A stretch of 64,000 bases of DNA. It comes from Agelas oroides (lineage: Eukaryota > Porifera > Demospongiae > Agelasida > Agelasidae). A program made the translations under genes and the position numbers. The stretch covers positions 4,632,415 to 4,696,414 of the forward strand of contig OX422205.1 of NCBI GenBank assembly GCA_949130485.1. Direction: 5' to 3'. Under the pieces are notes generated by a model, which was not told where the DNA came from, ran no database searches, and was given only the letters and a program-made list of their open reading frames with translations. Of this stretch, positions 1-13,000 are shown piece after piece (the first letter of the stretch is position 1; the number at the start of each line of letters is the position of its first letter).

Positions 1-3000
1 TATCATAGACCCATGGTAGAGTGCAGTAGATCCACATAGAGCAATTGTAGGGTGTAGTAGAGTCATGTGGAGCCGAGTAGAGGCGTGGTAGAGTGTAGTA
101 GAGGAAAGTAGAGTCAAGTAGACCTATGGTAGAGTGTAGTAGAGTCATGTAGAGTCAAGTAGAGACATGGTAGAGTGTAGAAGAGTGAAGTAGAGTCAAG
201 TAGAGCCTTTGTAGAATGTAGTAGAGCCATGCTAGTGTGGTGTAGAGCCACGTAGAGCAAAGTAGAGCCATAGTTGAGTGAAGTAGAGCCATTGTAGAGT
301 GTAGTAGAGTCATGTGGAGACGAGTAGATGCGTGGTAGAGGAAAGTAGAGTCAAGTAGAGCCATGGTAGAATGGAGTAGAGTCATGTAGAGTCAAGTAGC
401 GCCATGGTAGAGTGTAGTAGAGTGAAGTAGAGTCAAGTACGGGCATGGTAGAATGTAGTAGAGTCATTTAGAGTCAAGTAGAGGCTTGGTACAATGTAGT
501 AGAGCCATGGGAGACTGTAGTAGTGCCAGGTACAGCTAAGTAGATCCATGGAAGAGTGTAGTAGAGTCATGTCGAAGCTAGTAGAGCCACGGTAGAATGT
601 AGAAAAGTAATGATAGAGTATAGTGAAGCTAAGTAGAACCAAGTAGAGCCATGGTAGAATGTAGTTGAGTCAAGTAGAGTCAAGAAGAGCAATGGTGGAA
701 TGAAGTAGAGTCATGTAGAGACAAGTAGAGCCTTGGTAGAATATAGTAGAGCCATGGTAGAGTGTAGTAGAGCCACGTAGAGCAAAGTAGAGCAATAGTA
801 GAGTGAAGTAGAACCAAGTAGAGGCATTGTAGAGTGCAGTAGAGTCATATGGAGCCGAGTGGAGGCGTGGTAGAGTGTAGTAGAGGAAAGTAGAGTCAAG
901 TAGAGGATTTGTACAATGTAGTAGAGTCATGTACAGTCAAGTAGAGCCATGGTAGAGTGTAGTAGAGTGAAGTAGAGTCAAGTACGGCCATGGTAGAATG
1001 TAGTAGAGTCATGTAGAGCCAGTAGACTGCAGTAGTGCCAGGTACAGCCAAGTAGATCCATGGTAGAGTGTAGTAGAGTCATATCGAAGCTAGTAGAGCC
1101 ACGGTAGAATGTGGATGAGTAATGATAGAGTGTAGTGGAGCTAAGTAGATCCAAGTAGAGCCATGGTAGAATGTAGTGGACTCAAGCAGAGTCGAGAAGA
1201 GCAATGGTGGAATGAAGTACAATCATGTAGATTAAGTAGAGCCTTGGTAGAATGTAGTAGAGCCATGGTAGAGTGTAGTAGAGCCACGTAGAGCAAAGTA
1301 GAGCCATTGTAGAGTGAAGTAGAACCAAGTAGAGACATTGTAGAGTGTAGTAGAGTCCTGTGGAGCCGAGTAGAGGCGTGGTAGAGTGCAGTAGAGGAAA
1401 GTAGAGTCAAGTAGAGCAATGGTAGTATGTAGTAGAGTCATGTAGAGTCAAGTAGAGTCTTGGTAGAATGTAGTAGAGCCATGCTAGTGTGTAGTAGAGC
1501 CACGTAGAGCAAAGTAGAGCCATAGTAGAGTGAAGTAGAACCAAGTAGAGCCATGGTAGAGTGTAGTGGAGTCACTTAGAGTCAAGAAGAGCAATGGTGG
1601 AATGAAGTAGAATCATGTAGATTAAGTAGAGCCTTGGTAGAATGTAGTAGAGCGATGGTAGAATGTAGTAGAGCCACGTAGAGGAAAGTAGAGCCATAGT
1701 AGAGTGAAGTAGAACCAAGTAGAGCCATTGTAGAGTGTAATAGAGTCATGTGGAGCCGAGTAGAGGTGTGGTAGAGTGTAGTAGAGGAAAGTAGAGTCAA
1801 GTGGAGCCATGGTAGTATGTAGTGGAGTCATGTAGGGTCAAGTAGAGACATGGTAGAGTCATGTAGAGTCAAGTAGAGCCATGGTAGAGTCATGTAGAGT
1901 CAAGTAGAGCCATGGTAGAGTCATGTAGAGTCAAGAAGAGACATGGTAGAGTGTAGAAGAATGAAGTAGAGTCAAGTAGAGCCTTGGTAGAATGTAGTAG
2001 AGCCATGGTAGTATGTACCAGAGCCACGTAGAGCAAAGTAGAGCCATAGAAGAGCGAAGTAGAACCAAGTAGAGCCATGGTAGAGTGGAGTAGAGTCAAG
2101 TAGAGTCAGGAAGAGCAATAGTGGAATGAAGTGGAGTCATGTAGAGTCAAGTAGAGACTTGGTAGAATATAGTAGAGCCATGGTAGAGTGTAGTAGAGCA
2201 ACGTAGAGCAAAGTAGAGCCATAGTAGAGTGAAGTAGAACCAAGTAGAGCCATTGTAGAGTGTAGTAGAGTCATGTGGAACCGAGTGGAGGCGTGGTAGA
2301 GTGTAGTAGAGGAAAGTAGATTAAAGTAGACCCATGGTAGAATGTAGTAGAGTCATGTAGAGTCAAGTAGAGCCATGGTAGAGTGTAGTAGAGGAAAGTA
2401 GAGTCAAGTAGAGCCAAGGTAGAATGTAGTAGAGCCATGTAGAGTAAAGAAGAGCTATGGTAGAGTGTAGTAGAGTCATGTAGAGTCAAGTAGAGCCATG
2501 GTAGAGTGTAGAAGAGTGAAGTAGAATCAAGTAGAGCCTTGGTAGAATTTAGTGGAGCCATGGAAGACTGTAGTAGTGCCAGGTACAGCCAAGTAGATCC
2601 ATGGTAGAGTGTAGTAGAGTCATGTCGAAGCTAGTAGGGCCACGGGAGAATGTAGAAGAGTAATGATAGAGTGTAGTAGAGCTAAGTAGAACCAAGTAGA
2701 GCCATGGTAGAGTGTAGTAGGGTCAAGTAGAGTCAAGAATAACAATGGTGGAATGAAGTAGAGTCATGTAGAGTCAAGTAAAGGCTTGGTATAGAATGTA
2801 GTAGAGTCATGGTAGTGTGTAGTAGAGCCAGGTAGAGCAAAGTAGAGCCATAGTAGAATGAAGTAGAACCAAGTAGAGTCATTGTAGAGTGTAGTAGAGT
2901 CATGTGGAGCCGAGTAGACACATGGTAGAGTGTAGTAGAGGAAAGTAGAGTCAAGTAGAGCCATGGTAGAATGTAGTAGAGTCATGTAGAGTCAAGTACA

Positions 3001-5918
3001 GACTTGGTAGAATGAAGTAGAGACATGGCAGACTGTAGTAGTGCCAGGTACAGCCAAGTAGATCCATGGTAGAGAGTAGCAGAGTCATGTCGAAGCTTGT
3101 AGAGCCACGGTAGAATGTATAAGAGTAATCATAGAGTGTAGTAGAGATAAATAGAGACAAGTACAGCCATGGTAGAGTGTAGTGGAGGCAAGTAGAGTCA
3201 AGAAGAGCAATGGTGGAATGAAGTAGGGTCGTGTAGAGTCAAGTCGAGCCTGGTAGAATATAGTAGAGACATGGTAGAGTGTAGTTGAGCCACGGAGAGC
3301 AAAGTAGAGCCATAGTAGAGTGAAGTAGAACCAAGTAGAGCCATTGTAGAGTGTACTAGTGTCATGTAGAGCCGAGTAGAAGCGTGTTAGAGTGTAGCAG
3401 AGGAAAGTAGAGTCAAGTAGAGCGACGGTAGAATGTAGTAGAGTCATGTAGAGTCAAGTAGAGCCATTGTAGAGTGTAGTAGAGTCATATAGAGTCAAAT
3501 AGAGCCATGGTAGAATGTAGTAGGGTGAAGTAAAGTCAAGTACGGCCATGGTAGTATGTAGTAGAGTCATGTAGAGTCAAGTAGAGACTTGGTAGAATGT
3601 AGTAGAGCCATGGCAGACTGTAGTAGTGCCAGGTACAGCCAAGTAGATCCATGGTAGAGTGTAGTAGAGTCATGTCGAAGCTAGTAGAGCCACGGTAGAA
3701 TGTAGAAGAGTAATCATAGAGTGTAGTAGAGATAAGTAGAAACAAGTACAGCCATTGAAGAGTGTAGTAGAGTCAAGTAGAGTCAACAAGAGCAATGGTG
3801 GAATGAAGTAAAGTCATGTAGAGTCAAGTAGAGCCATGGTAGAATATAGTAGAGCCATGGTAGGGTGTAATAGAGCCACGTAGACCAAAGTAGAGCTATA
3901 GTTGAGTGAAGTAGAACCAAGTAGAGCCATTGTAGAGTGTAGTAGAGTCATGTGCAGCCGAGTAGAAGCGTGGTAGAGTGTAGTAGAGGAAAGTAGAGTC
4001 AAGAAGAGCAATGGTGGAATGAAGTAGAATCATGTAGATCAAGTAGAGCCTTGGTAGAATGTAGTAGTGCCATGATAGAGTGAAATAGAGCCACGTAGTG
4101 CAAAGTGCAGCCGTAGTAGGGTGAAGTAGAACGAAGTAGAGCCATTGCAGGGTGTAGTAGAGTCATGTGGAGTCGACTATAGGCGTGGTAGAGTGTAGTA
4201 GAGGAAAGTAGGGTCAAGTAGAGCCATGGTAGAATGTAGTAGAGTCATGTAGAGTCAAGCAGAGCCATGGTAGAGTGTAGTAGAGTCATATAGAGTCAAG
4301 TAGAGCCATGGTAGAGTGTAGTAGAGTGAAGTAGAGTCAAGTACGGCCATGGTAGAATGTAGTAGAGTCATGTCGAAGCTAGTAGAGCCACGGCAGCATG
4401 TAAAAGAGTAATCACAGTGTGTAGTAGAGATAAGTAGAAACAAGTACAGCCATGGTAGATTGCAGTAGAGTAAAGTACAGTCAAGAAGAGCAATGGTGAA
4501 ATGAAGTAGAATCAGGTAGAGTCAAGTAGAGCCTTGGTAGAATATAGTAGAGCCATGGTAGACTGTAGTAGAGCCACGTAGAGCAAAGTTGAGCCATAGT
4601 AGAGTGAAGTAGAACCAAGTAGAGCCATTGTAGAGAGCAGTAGAGTCATGTGGATCCGAGTGGAGGCGTGGTAGAGTGTAGTAGGGGAAAGTAGAGTAAA
4701 GTAGAGCCATTGTAGAATGTAGTAGAGTCATGTAGAGTCACGTAGGAGCCATGGTAGAGTGTAGTACAGTGAAGTAGAGTCAAGTACTTCAATGGTAGAA
4801 TGTAGTAGAGTCATGTAGAGTGAAGTAGAGCCTTGGTAGAATGTAGTAGACCCATGGCAGACTGTAGTAGTGCCAGGTACAGCCAAGTAGATCCATGGTA
4901 GAGTGTAGTGGAGTCAAGTAGAATCAAGAAGAGCAATGGTGGAATGAACTAGAATCATGTAGATCAAGTAGAGCCTTGGTAGAATGTAGTAGAGCCATGG
5001 TAGAGTGTAGTAGAGCCACGCAGAGCAAAGTAGAGCCATAGTAGAGTGAAGTAGAACCAAGTAGAGCCATTGTAGAGTGTAGTAGAGTCATGTGGAGCCG
5101 AGTGGAGGCGTGGTAGGGTGTAGTAGAGGAAAGTAGATTCAAGTAGAGCCATGGTAGAATGTAGTAGAGTCATGTAGAGTCAAGTAAAGCCATGGTAGAG
5201 TGTAGTAGAGGAAAGGAGAGTCAAGTAGAGCCATGGTAGAATGTAGTAGAGCCATGTAGAGTCAAGAATAGCTATGGTAGAGTGTAGCAGAGTCATGTAG
5301 AGTCAAGGAGAGCCATGGTAGAGTGTAGAAGAGTGAAGTAGAATCAAGTAGAGCCTTGGTAGAATGTAGTAGAGCCATGGCAGACTGTAGTAGTATCATG
5401 TACATCCAAGTAGATCCATGGTAGAATGTAATAGAGTGATGTCGAAGCTAGTAGAGCCACGGTGGAATGTAGAAAAGTGATCATAGAGTGTAATAGAGAT
5501 AAGTAGAACCAAGTACAGCTATGGTAGAGTGCAGTAGAGTCAAGTAGAGTCAAGAAGAGCAATGGTGGAATGAAGTAGGGTCATGTAGAGTCAAGGAGAG
5601 CCTGGTAGAATATAGTAGAGACATGGTAGAGTGTAGTTGAGCCACGTAGAGCAAAGTAGAGCCATAGTAGAGTGAAGTAGAACCAAGTAGAGCTATTGTA
5701 GAGTGTAGTAGAGTCATATGGAGCCGAGTGGAGGCGTGGTAGAGTGTAGTGGAGGGAAGTAGACTCAAGAAGAGCCATAGTATAATGTAGTAGAGTCATG
5801 TAGAATCAAGTACAGCCATGGTAGAGTGTAGTAGAGTGAAGAACTCTCAAGAACGGACATGGTAGAACGTTGTAGAGTCATGTAGAGTCAAGTAGAGCTT
5901 TGGTAGAATGTAGTAGAG
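1..5918. repeat. Left divergent flank of the array
   Basis: The same 10/11-bp subunits are present, but neighbouring copies differ more from each other than in the core, and I find no multi-kilobase copy of near identity. A mid-level block can be followed by the variant TCGAAGC, seen near 572, 1,084 (preceded by ATA), 2,625, 3,090, 3,675, 4,373 and 5,442. The spacing is irregular, from about 465 to 1,540 bp. The block runs from a GCCAGGTACAGCC variant through TCGAAGC, a GCCACGG variant, AGAGTAATGATAG and AGCAATGGTGGAATG. The divergence suggests this flank has not been homogenised recently. That is an inference from spot comparison only. Confidence 0.8.
1853..1945. repeat. Three tandem 31-bp trimers (41-bp unit lacking one subunit)
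   Basis: Three consecutive 31-base units have the order GTAGAGTCAT, GTAGAGTCAA, GTAGAGCCATG. The third carries GAAGAGACATG as its last subunit. The GTAGARTGTA subunit of the 41-bp tetramer is absent in all three. The first two copies are identical, so this looks like a local slippage expansion of the shortened unit. Confidence 0.9.
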
Positions 5919-8900
5919 TCATGGCAGACTGTAGTAGAGCCAGCTACAGCCAAGTAGATCCATGGTAGTGTGTAGTAGAGTCATGTCGAAGCTAGTAGAG
6001 CTACGGTAGAATGTAGAAGAGTAATGATAGAGTGTAGTAGAGCTAAGTAGAACCAAGTAGAGCCATGGTAGAGTGTAGTGGAGTCCAGTAGAGTCAAGAA
6101 GAGCAATGGTGGAATGAAGTAGAATCATGTAGATCAAGTAGAGCCTTGGTAGAATGTAGTAGAGCCATGGTAGAGTGTAGTAGAGCCACGTAGAGCAAAG
6201 TAGAAACATAGTAGAGTGAAGTAGAACCAAGTAGAACCATTGTAGAGTGTAGTAGAGTCATGTGGAGCCGAGTAGAGGCGTGTTAGAGTGTAGTAGAGGA
6301 AAGTAGAGTCAAGTAGAGCGACAGTACAATGTAGTAGAATCATGTAGAGTCAAGTAGAGCCATGGTAGAGTGTAGTAGAGTCATATAGAGTCAAATAGAG
6401 CCATGGTAGAATGCAGTAGAGTGAAGGAAAGTCAAGTAAGGCCATGGTAGAATGTAGTAGAGTCATGTAGAGTCAAGTAGAGACTTGGTAGAATGTAGTA
6501 GAGCCATGGCAGAATGTAGTAGTGCCAGGTACAGCCAAGTAAATCCATGGTAGAGTGTAGTAGAGTCAAGTAGAGTCAAGAACAGCAATGGTGGAATGAA
6601 GTAGAGCCATGTAGAGTGAAGTAGAGCCTTGGTAGAATATAGTAGAGCCATGGTAGAGTGTAGTAGAGCCACGCAGAGTAAAGTAGAGCCATAGTAGAGT
6701 GAAGAAGAACCAAGAAGAGCCATTGTAGAGTGTAGGAGAGTCATGTGGAGCCGAGTGGAGGCGTGGTATAGTGTAGTTGAGGAAAGTAGAGTTAACTAGA
6801 GCCATGGTAGAATGTAGTAGAGTAAGGAACAGTCAAGTAGAGCCATGGTAGAGTGTAGTAGAGTCCGGTAGAGTCAAGTAGAGCCATGGTAGGGTGCAGT
6901 AGAGTGAAGTAGAGTCAAGTTCGGTCATGGTAGAATGTAGTAGAGTCATGTAGAGTCAAGTAGAGCCATGGTAGAGTGTAGTGGCGTGAAGTAGAGTCAA
7001 GTACGGTCATAGTAGAATGTAGTAGAGCCTTGGCAGACTGTAGTAGTGCCAGGTGCAGCCAAGTCGATCAATGGTAGTGTGTAGTAGAGTCATGTCGAAG
7101 CTAGTAGAGCCACGGTAGAATGTAGAAGAGTAATGATAGAGTGTAGTGGAGATAAGTAGAACCAAGTAGAGCCATGGTAGAGGGTAGTAGGCTCAAGTAG
7201 AGTCAAGAAGAGCAATGGTGGAATGAAGTAGAATCGTGTAGAGCCAAGTAGAGCCTTGGTAGAATGTAGTAGAGCCATGGTAGAGTGTAGTAGAGCAAAG
7301 TAGAGCCATAGCAGGATGAAGTAGAACCAAGTAGAGCCATTATAGAGTGTAGTAGAGTCATGTGGAGCCGAGTAGAGGCGTGGTAGAGTGTAGTAGAGGA
7401 AAGTATAGTCAAGTAGAGCCATGGTAGAATGTAGTAGAGTCATGTAGAGTCAAGTAGAGCCTTGGTAGACTGTAGTAGAGTGATGAAGAGACAAGTTGAG
7501 CGATGGCAGAGTGTAGTAGAGTCAAGTAGAGTCAAGTACGGCCATGGTAGAATGTAGTAGAGTGATGTAGAGTCACGTAGAGCCTTGGTAGAATGTAGTA
7601 GAGCCAAGGTAGACTGTAGTAGTATCAGGTACATCCAAGCAGATCCATGGTAGAGTGTAAAAGAGTCATGTAGAGTCATGTAGAGACATGTTAGAGTGTA
7701 GAAGAGTGAAGTAGAGTCAAGTAGAGCCTTGGTAGAATGTAGTAGAGCCATGGTAGAGTGTAGTAGAGCCACGTACAGCAAAGTAGAGCCATATTAGAGC
7801 GAAGTAGAACCAAGTAGAGCGATGGTAGAGTGTAGTAGAGTCACGTAGAGTCGAGAATAGCAATGGTGGAAACAAGTAGAGTCATGTAGAGTCAAGTAGT
7901 GCCTTGGTAGAATATAGTAGAGCCATGGTAGAGTGTAGTAGAGCCACGCAGAGCAAAGTAGAGCCATAGTAGAGCGAAGTAGAGCCAAGTAGAGCCATGG
8001 TAGAGTGTTGTAGAGTCAAGTAGAGTCAAGAAGAGCAATGGTGGAAACAAGTAGAGCCATGTAGAGTCAAGTAGAGCCTTGGTAGAATATAGTAGAGCCA
8101 TGGTAGAGTGTAGTAGAGCCACGCAGAGCAAAGTAGAGCCATAGTAGAGTGAAGTAGAACCAAGTAGAGCCATGGTAGAGTGTTGTAGAGTCAAGTAGAG
8201 TCAAGAAGAGCAATGGTGGAAACAAGTAGAGCCATGTAGAGTCAAGTAGAACCTTGGTAGAATATAGTAGAGCCATGGTAGAGTGTAGTAGAGCCACGCT
8301 GAGCAAAGTAGAGCCATAGTAGAGTGAAGTAGAACCAAGAAGAGCCATTGTAGAGTGTAGTAGAGTCATGCGGAGCCGAGTGCAGGCGTGGTAGAGTGTA
8401 GTAGAGGAAAGTAGGTCAAGTAGAGGCATGGTAGAATGTAGTAGAGTAAGGTAGAGTCAAGTAGATCCATGGTAGAGTGTAGTAGAGTCATGTAGAGTCA
8501 AGTAGAGCCATGGTAGGTTGTAGTAGAGTGTAGTAGAGTCAAGTTCGGCCATTGTAGAATGTAGCAGAGTCATGTAGAGTCAAGTAGAGTCATGTAGAGT
8601 CAAGTAGAGTCATTGTAGAGTGTAGTGGAGTGAAGTAGAGTCAAGTACGGTCATGGTAGAATGTAGTAGAGCCTTGGCAGACTGTAGTAGTGCCAGGTAC
8701 AGCCAAGTAGATCCATGGTAGAGTGTAGTAGAGTCATGTCGAAGCTAGGAGAGCAACGGTAGAATGTAGAAGAGAAATCATAGAGTGTAGTAGAGATAAG
8801 TAGGAACAAGTACAGCCATTGTAGTGTGTAGTAGAGTCAAGTAGAGTCAATACGAGCAATGGTGGAATGAAGTAGAGCCATGTAGAGTGAAGTAGAGCCT

Positions 8901-10037
8901 TGGTAGAATATAGTAGAGCCATGGTAGAGTGTAGTAGAGCCACGCAGAGCAAAGTAGAGCCATAATAGAGTGAAGTAGAACCAAGAAGAGCCATTGTAGA
9001 GTGTAGTAGAGTCATGTGGAGCCGAGTGGAGGCGTGGTACTGTGTAGTAGAGGAAAGTAGAGTCAACTAGAGCCATGGTAGAATGTAGTAGAGTAAGGTA
9101 CAGTCAAGTAGAGCCATGGTAGAGTGTAGTAGAGTCATGTAGAGCCAAGTTGAGCCTTGGTAGAATGTAGTAGAACCATGGTAGAGTGTAGTAGAGCCAC
9201 GTAGAGCAAAGTAGAGCCATAGTAGAGTGAAGTAGAACCATGTAGAGCCATTGTAGACTGAAGTAGAGTCATGTGGAGCCGAGTAGAGGCATGGTAGAGT
9301 GTAGTAGAGGAAAGGAGAGTCAAGTAGAGCAATGGTAGAATTTAGTAGAGCCATGTAGAGTCAAGTAGAGTCATGGTAGAGTGTAGTAGAGTGAAGTAGA
9401 GTCAAGTACGGCCAAGGTAGAATGTAGTAGAGTCATGTAGAGTCAGGTAGAGCCATGGTAGAGTGTAGTACAGTGAAGTAGAGTCAAGTACGGCCATGGT
9501 AGAATGTAGTAGAGTCATGTAGAGTCAAGTAGAGCCTTGGTAGAATGTAGTAGTGCCAGGTACAGCGAAGTAGAACCATGGTAGAGTGTAGTAGAGTCAT
9601 GTCGAAGCTAGCAGAGCCACGGTAGAATGTAGAAGATTAATGATAGAGTGTAGTGGAGCTAAGAAAAACCAAGTAGAGCCATTGTAGAGTGTAGTGGAGT
9701 CAAGTAGAGTCAAGAAGAGCAATGGTTGAATGAAGTAGAATCATGTAGATAAAGTAGAGCCTTGGTAGAATGTAGTAGAGCCATGGTAGAGTGTAGTAGA
9801 GCCACGTAGAGCAAAGCAGAGCCTTAGTAGAGTGAAGTAGAACAAAGTAGAGCAATTTTAGACTGTAGTAGAGTCATGTGGAGCCGAGTAGATGTGTGGT
9901 AGATTGTGGTAGAGGAAAGTAGAGTCAAGTAGAGCCATGGTAGAATGTAGTAGAGTCATGTAGAGTCGAGTAGAGCCATGGTAGAGTGTAGTAGTGCCAT
10001 ATAGAGTCCAGTAGAGCAATGGTAGAGTGTAGTAGAG
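5919..10037. repeat. Diverged left copy of the main higher-order unit (H0)
   Basis: This stretch lines up with the later part of H1, but at a spacing that changes along its length: about 8,185 bp at 5.9-6.3 kb, 8,288 at 6.5-6.8 kb, 8,206 at 7.1-8.2 kb, 7,385 at 8.8-9.3 kb and 7,404 by 10.0 kb. The changing offset shows several whole-subunit insertions and deletions between the copies. Single-base differences are also more frequent than between H1, H2 and H3. It is best read as an older or less homogenised copy at the left edge of the core. Its left boundary is not sharp. Confidence 0.7.
7861..8385. repeat. Local 175-bp tandem repeat, two full copies and a partial third
   Basis: The marker CAATGGTGGAAACAAG recurs at 7,861, 8,036 and 8,211, exactly 175 bp apart (17 subunits). 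The third copy follows the others until about 8,338, then changes to an AAGAGCCATTG variant. The equivalent place in H1 has the marker only twice, at 16,067 and 16,242, again 175 bp apart. Copy number at this spot therefore differs between higher-order units. Confidence 0.88.
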
Positions 10038-13000
10038 TCAAGTAGAGTCAAGTACGGCCATGGTAGAATGTAGTAGAGTCATGTAGAGACAAGTAGAGAC
10101 TTGGTAGAATGTAGTAGAGCCATGGCAGACTGTAGTAGTGCCAGGTACAGCCAAGTAGATCCATGGTAGAGTGTGGTAGAGTCTTGTCGAAGCTAGTAGA
10201 ACCACGGTAGAATGTAGAAGAGTAATGATAGAGTGTAGTAGAGCTAAGTAGAACCAAGTTGAGCCATGGTAGAGTGTAGTAGAGTCAAGTAGAGTCCAGA
10301 AGAGCAATGGTGGAAAGAAGTAGAGTCATGTAAACTCAAGTAGAGCCTTGGTAGGATGTAGTAGAGCTATGGTAGAGTGCGGTGGAGCCACGTAGAGCCA
10401 TTGTAGAGGGTAGTAGAGTCATGTGGAGCAGAGCAGAGGCGTGGTAGAGTGTAGTAGAGTAAAGTAGAGTCAAGTAGAGCCATGGTAGAGTGTAGTAGAG
10501 TGAAGTAGAGTCAAGTACGGTCATGGTAGAACGTTGTAGAGTCATGTAGAGTCAAGTAGACCCGTGGTAGAATATAGTAGAGCCATGGTAGAGTGTAGTA
10601 GAGTCACGTAGAGCAAAGTAGAGCCCTATTAGAGTGAAGTAGAACCAAGTAGAGCCATTGTAGAGTGTAGTAGAGTCATGTGTAGCCGAGTAGAGGCGTG
10701 GTAGAGTGTAGTAGAGGAAAGTAGAGTCAAGTAGAGCAATGGTAGAATCTAGTAGAGTCATGTAGAGTCAAGTAGAGCCATGGTAGAGTGTAGTACAGTG
10801 AAGTAGAGTCAAGTACGGCCATGGTAGAATGTAGTAGAGTCATGTAGAGTCAAGTAGAGCCTTGGTAGAATGTAGTAGAGCCAGCAGACTGTAGTAGTGC
10901 CAGGTACAGCCAAGTAGAACCATGGTAGAGTGTAGTAGAGTCATGTCGAAGCTAGTAGAGCCACGGTAGAATGTAGAAGATTAATGATAGAGTGTAGTGG
11001 AGCTAAGTAGAAGCAAGTAGAGCCATGGTAGAGTGTAGTGGAGTCAAGTAGAGTGAAGAAGAGCAATGGTTGAATGAAGTAGAATCATGTAGATCAAGTA
11101 GAGCCTTGGTAGAATGTAGTAGAGCCATGGTAGAGTGTAGTAGAGCCACGTAGAGGAAAGTAGAGCCATAGTAGAGTGAAGTAGAACCATGTAGAGCCAT
11201 TGTAGAGTGTAGTAGAATCATGTGGAGCCGAGTAGAGGTGTGGTAGAGTGTAGTAGAGGAAAGTAGAGTCAAGTAGAGCCATGGTAGTATGTAGTAGAGT
11301 CATGTAGAGTCAAGTAGAGCCATGGTAGAGTATAGAAGAGTAATGATAGTGTGTAGTAGAGGTAAGTAGAACCAAGTAGGGCCATGGTAGAGTGAAGTGG
11401 AGTTAAGTAGAGCCAAGAAGAGCAATGGTGCAATGAAGTAGAATTATGTAGATCAAGTAGAGCCTTGGTAGAATGTAGTAGACACATGGTAGAATGAAGT
11501 AGAGCCACGTACTGCAAAGTAGAGCGATAGCAGAGTGAAGTAGAACCAAGTAGAGCCATTGCAGGGTGTAGTAGAGTCATGTAGAGTCAAGTAGAGCCAT
11601 GGTAGAGGGCAGTACAGTCATATAGAGTCAAGTAGAGAAATGGTAGAGTGTAGTAGAATGAAGAAGAGTCAAGTACGGCCATAGTAGAATGTAGTAGAGT
11701 CATGTAGAGTCAAGTAGAAACTTGGTAAAATGTAGTAGAGACATGGTAGACTCTAATTGTTACAGCCAAGTAGATCCATGGTAGAGTGTAGAAGACTCAT
11801 GTGGAGCAAAGTGGAGGCGTGGTAGAGTGTAGTAGAGGAAAGTAGAGTCAAGTAGAGCCATTGTAGAATGTAGTAGAGTCATGTAGAGTCAAGTAGAGCC
11901 ATGGTAGAGTTTAGTAGAGTGAAGTAGAGTCAAGTACGGCCATGGTAGAATGTAGTAGAGTCATGTAGAGTCAAGTAGAGCCTTGGTAGAATGTAGTAGA
12001 GCCAGCAGACTGTAGTAGTGCCAGGTACAGCCAAGTAGATCCATGGTAGAGTGTAGTAGAGTCATGTCGAAGCTAGTAGAGCCTCGGTAGAATGTAGAAG
12101 AGTAATGCTAGAGTGCAGTGGTGCTAAGTAGAACCAAGTAGAGCCATGGTAGAGTGTAGTGGAGTCAAGTAGAGTCAAGAAGACCAATGGTGGAATGAAG
12201 TAGAATCATGTAGAGTCAAGTCGAGTCTTGGTAGAATGTAGTACAATCGTGTAGAGTCAAGTAGAGTCAAGTAGAGACTTGGTAGAGTGTAGTAAAGGAA
12301 AGTAGAGTCAAGTAGAGCCATGGTAGAGTGTAGTAGAGTCATATAGAGTCATGTAGAGCCATGGTAGAGTGTAGTAGAGTGAAGAAGAGTGAAGTACGTC
12401 CATGGTAGAATGTAGTAGAGTCATGTAGAGTCAAGTAGACACTTGGTAAAATGTAGTAGAGCCATGGCAGACTGTAGTAGTGCCAGGTACAGCCAAGTAG
12501 ATCCATGGTAGCGTGTAGTAGAGTCATGTCGAAGCTAGTAGAGCCACGGTAGAATGTAGAAGAGTAATGATAGAGTGTAGTAGAGATAAGTAGAAACAAG
12601 TACAGCCATGGTAGAGTGTAGTAGAGTCAAGTAGAGTCAAGAAGAGCAATGGTCGAATGAAGTAGAATCATGTAGAGTCAAGTAGAGCCTTTGTAGAATA
12701 TAGTAGAGCCATGGTAGAGTGTAGTAGAGCCACGTAGAGCAAAGTAGAGCAATAATAGAGTGAAGTAGAACCAAGTAGAGCCATTGTAGAGTGCAGTAGA
12801 GTCATGTGGACCCGAGTGGAGGCATTGTAGAGTGTAGTAGAGGAAAGTAGAGTCAAGTAGAGGATTTGTACAATGTAGTAGAGTCATGTACAGTCAAGTA
12901 GAGCCATGGTAGAGTGTAGTAGAGTGAAGTAGAGTCAAGTACGGCCATGGTACAATGTAGTAGAGTCATGTACAGTCAAGTAGAGCCTTCGTAGAATGTA

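Noticed and set aside
11751..11765. TAATTGTTACAG as an inserted element or protein site
   Set aside because: It can be explained as a small deletion fusing ordinary subunits, from the GACTGTAGTAG and GGTACAGCC parts of the neighbouring pattern. No target-site duplication is seen. It is kept only as a phase marker.
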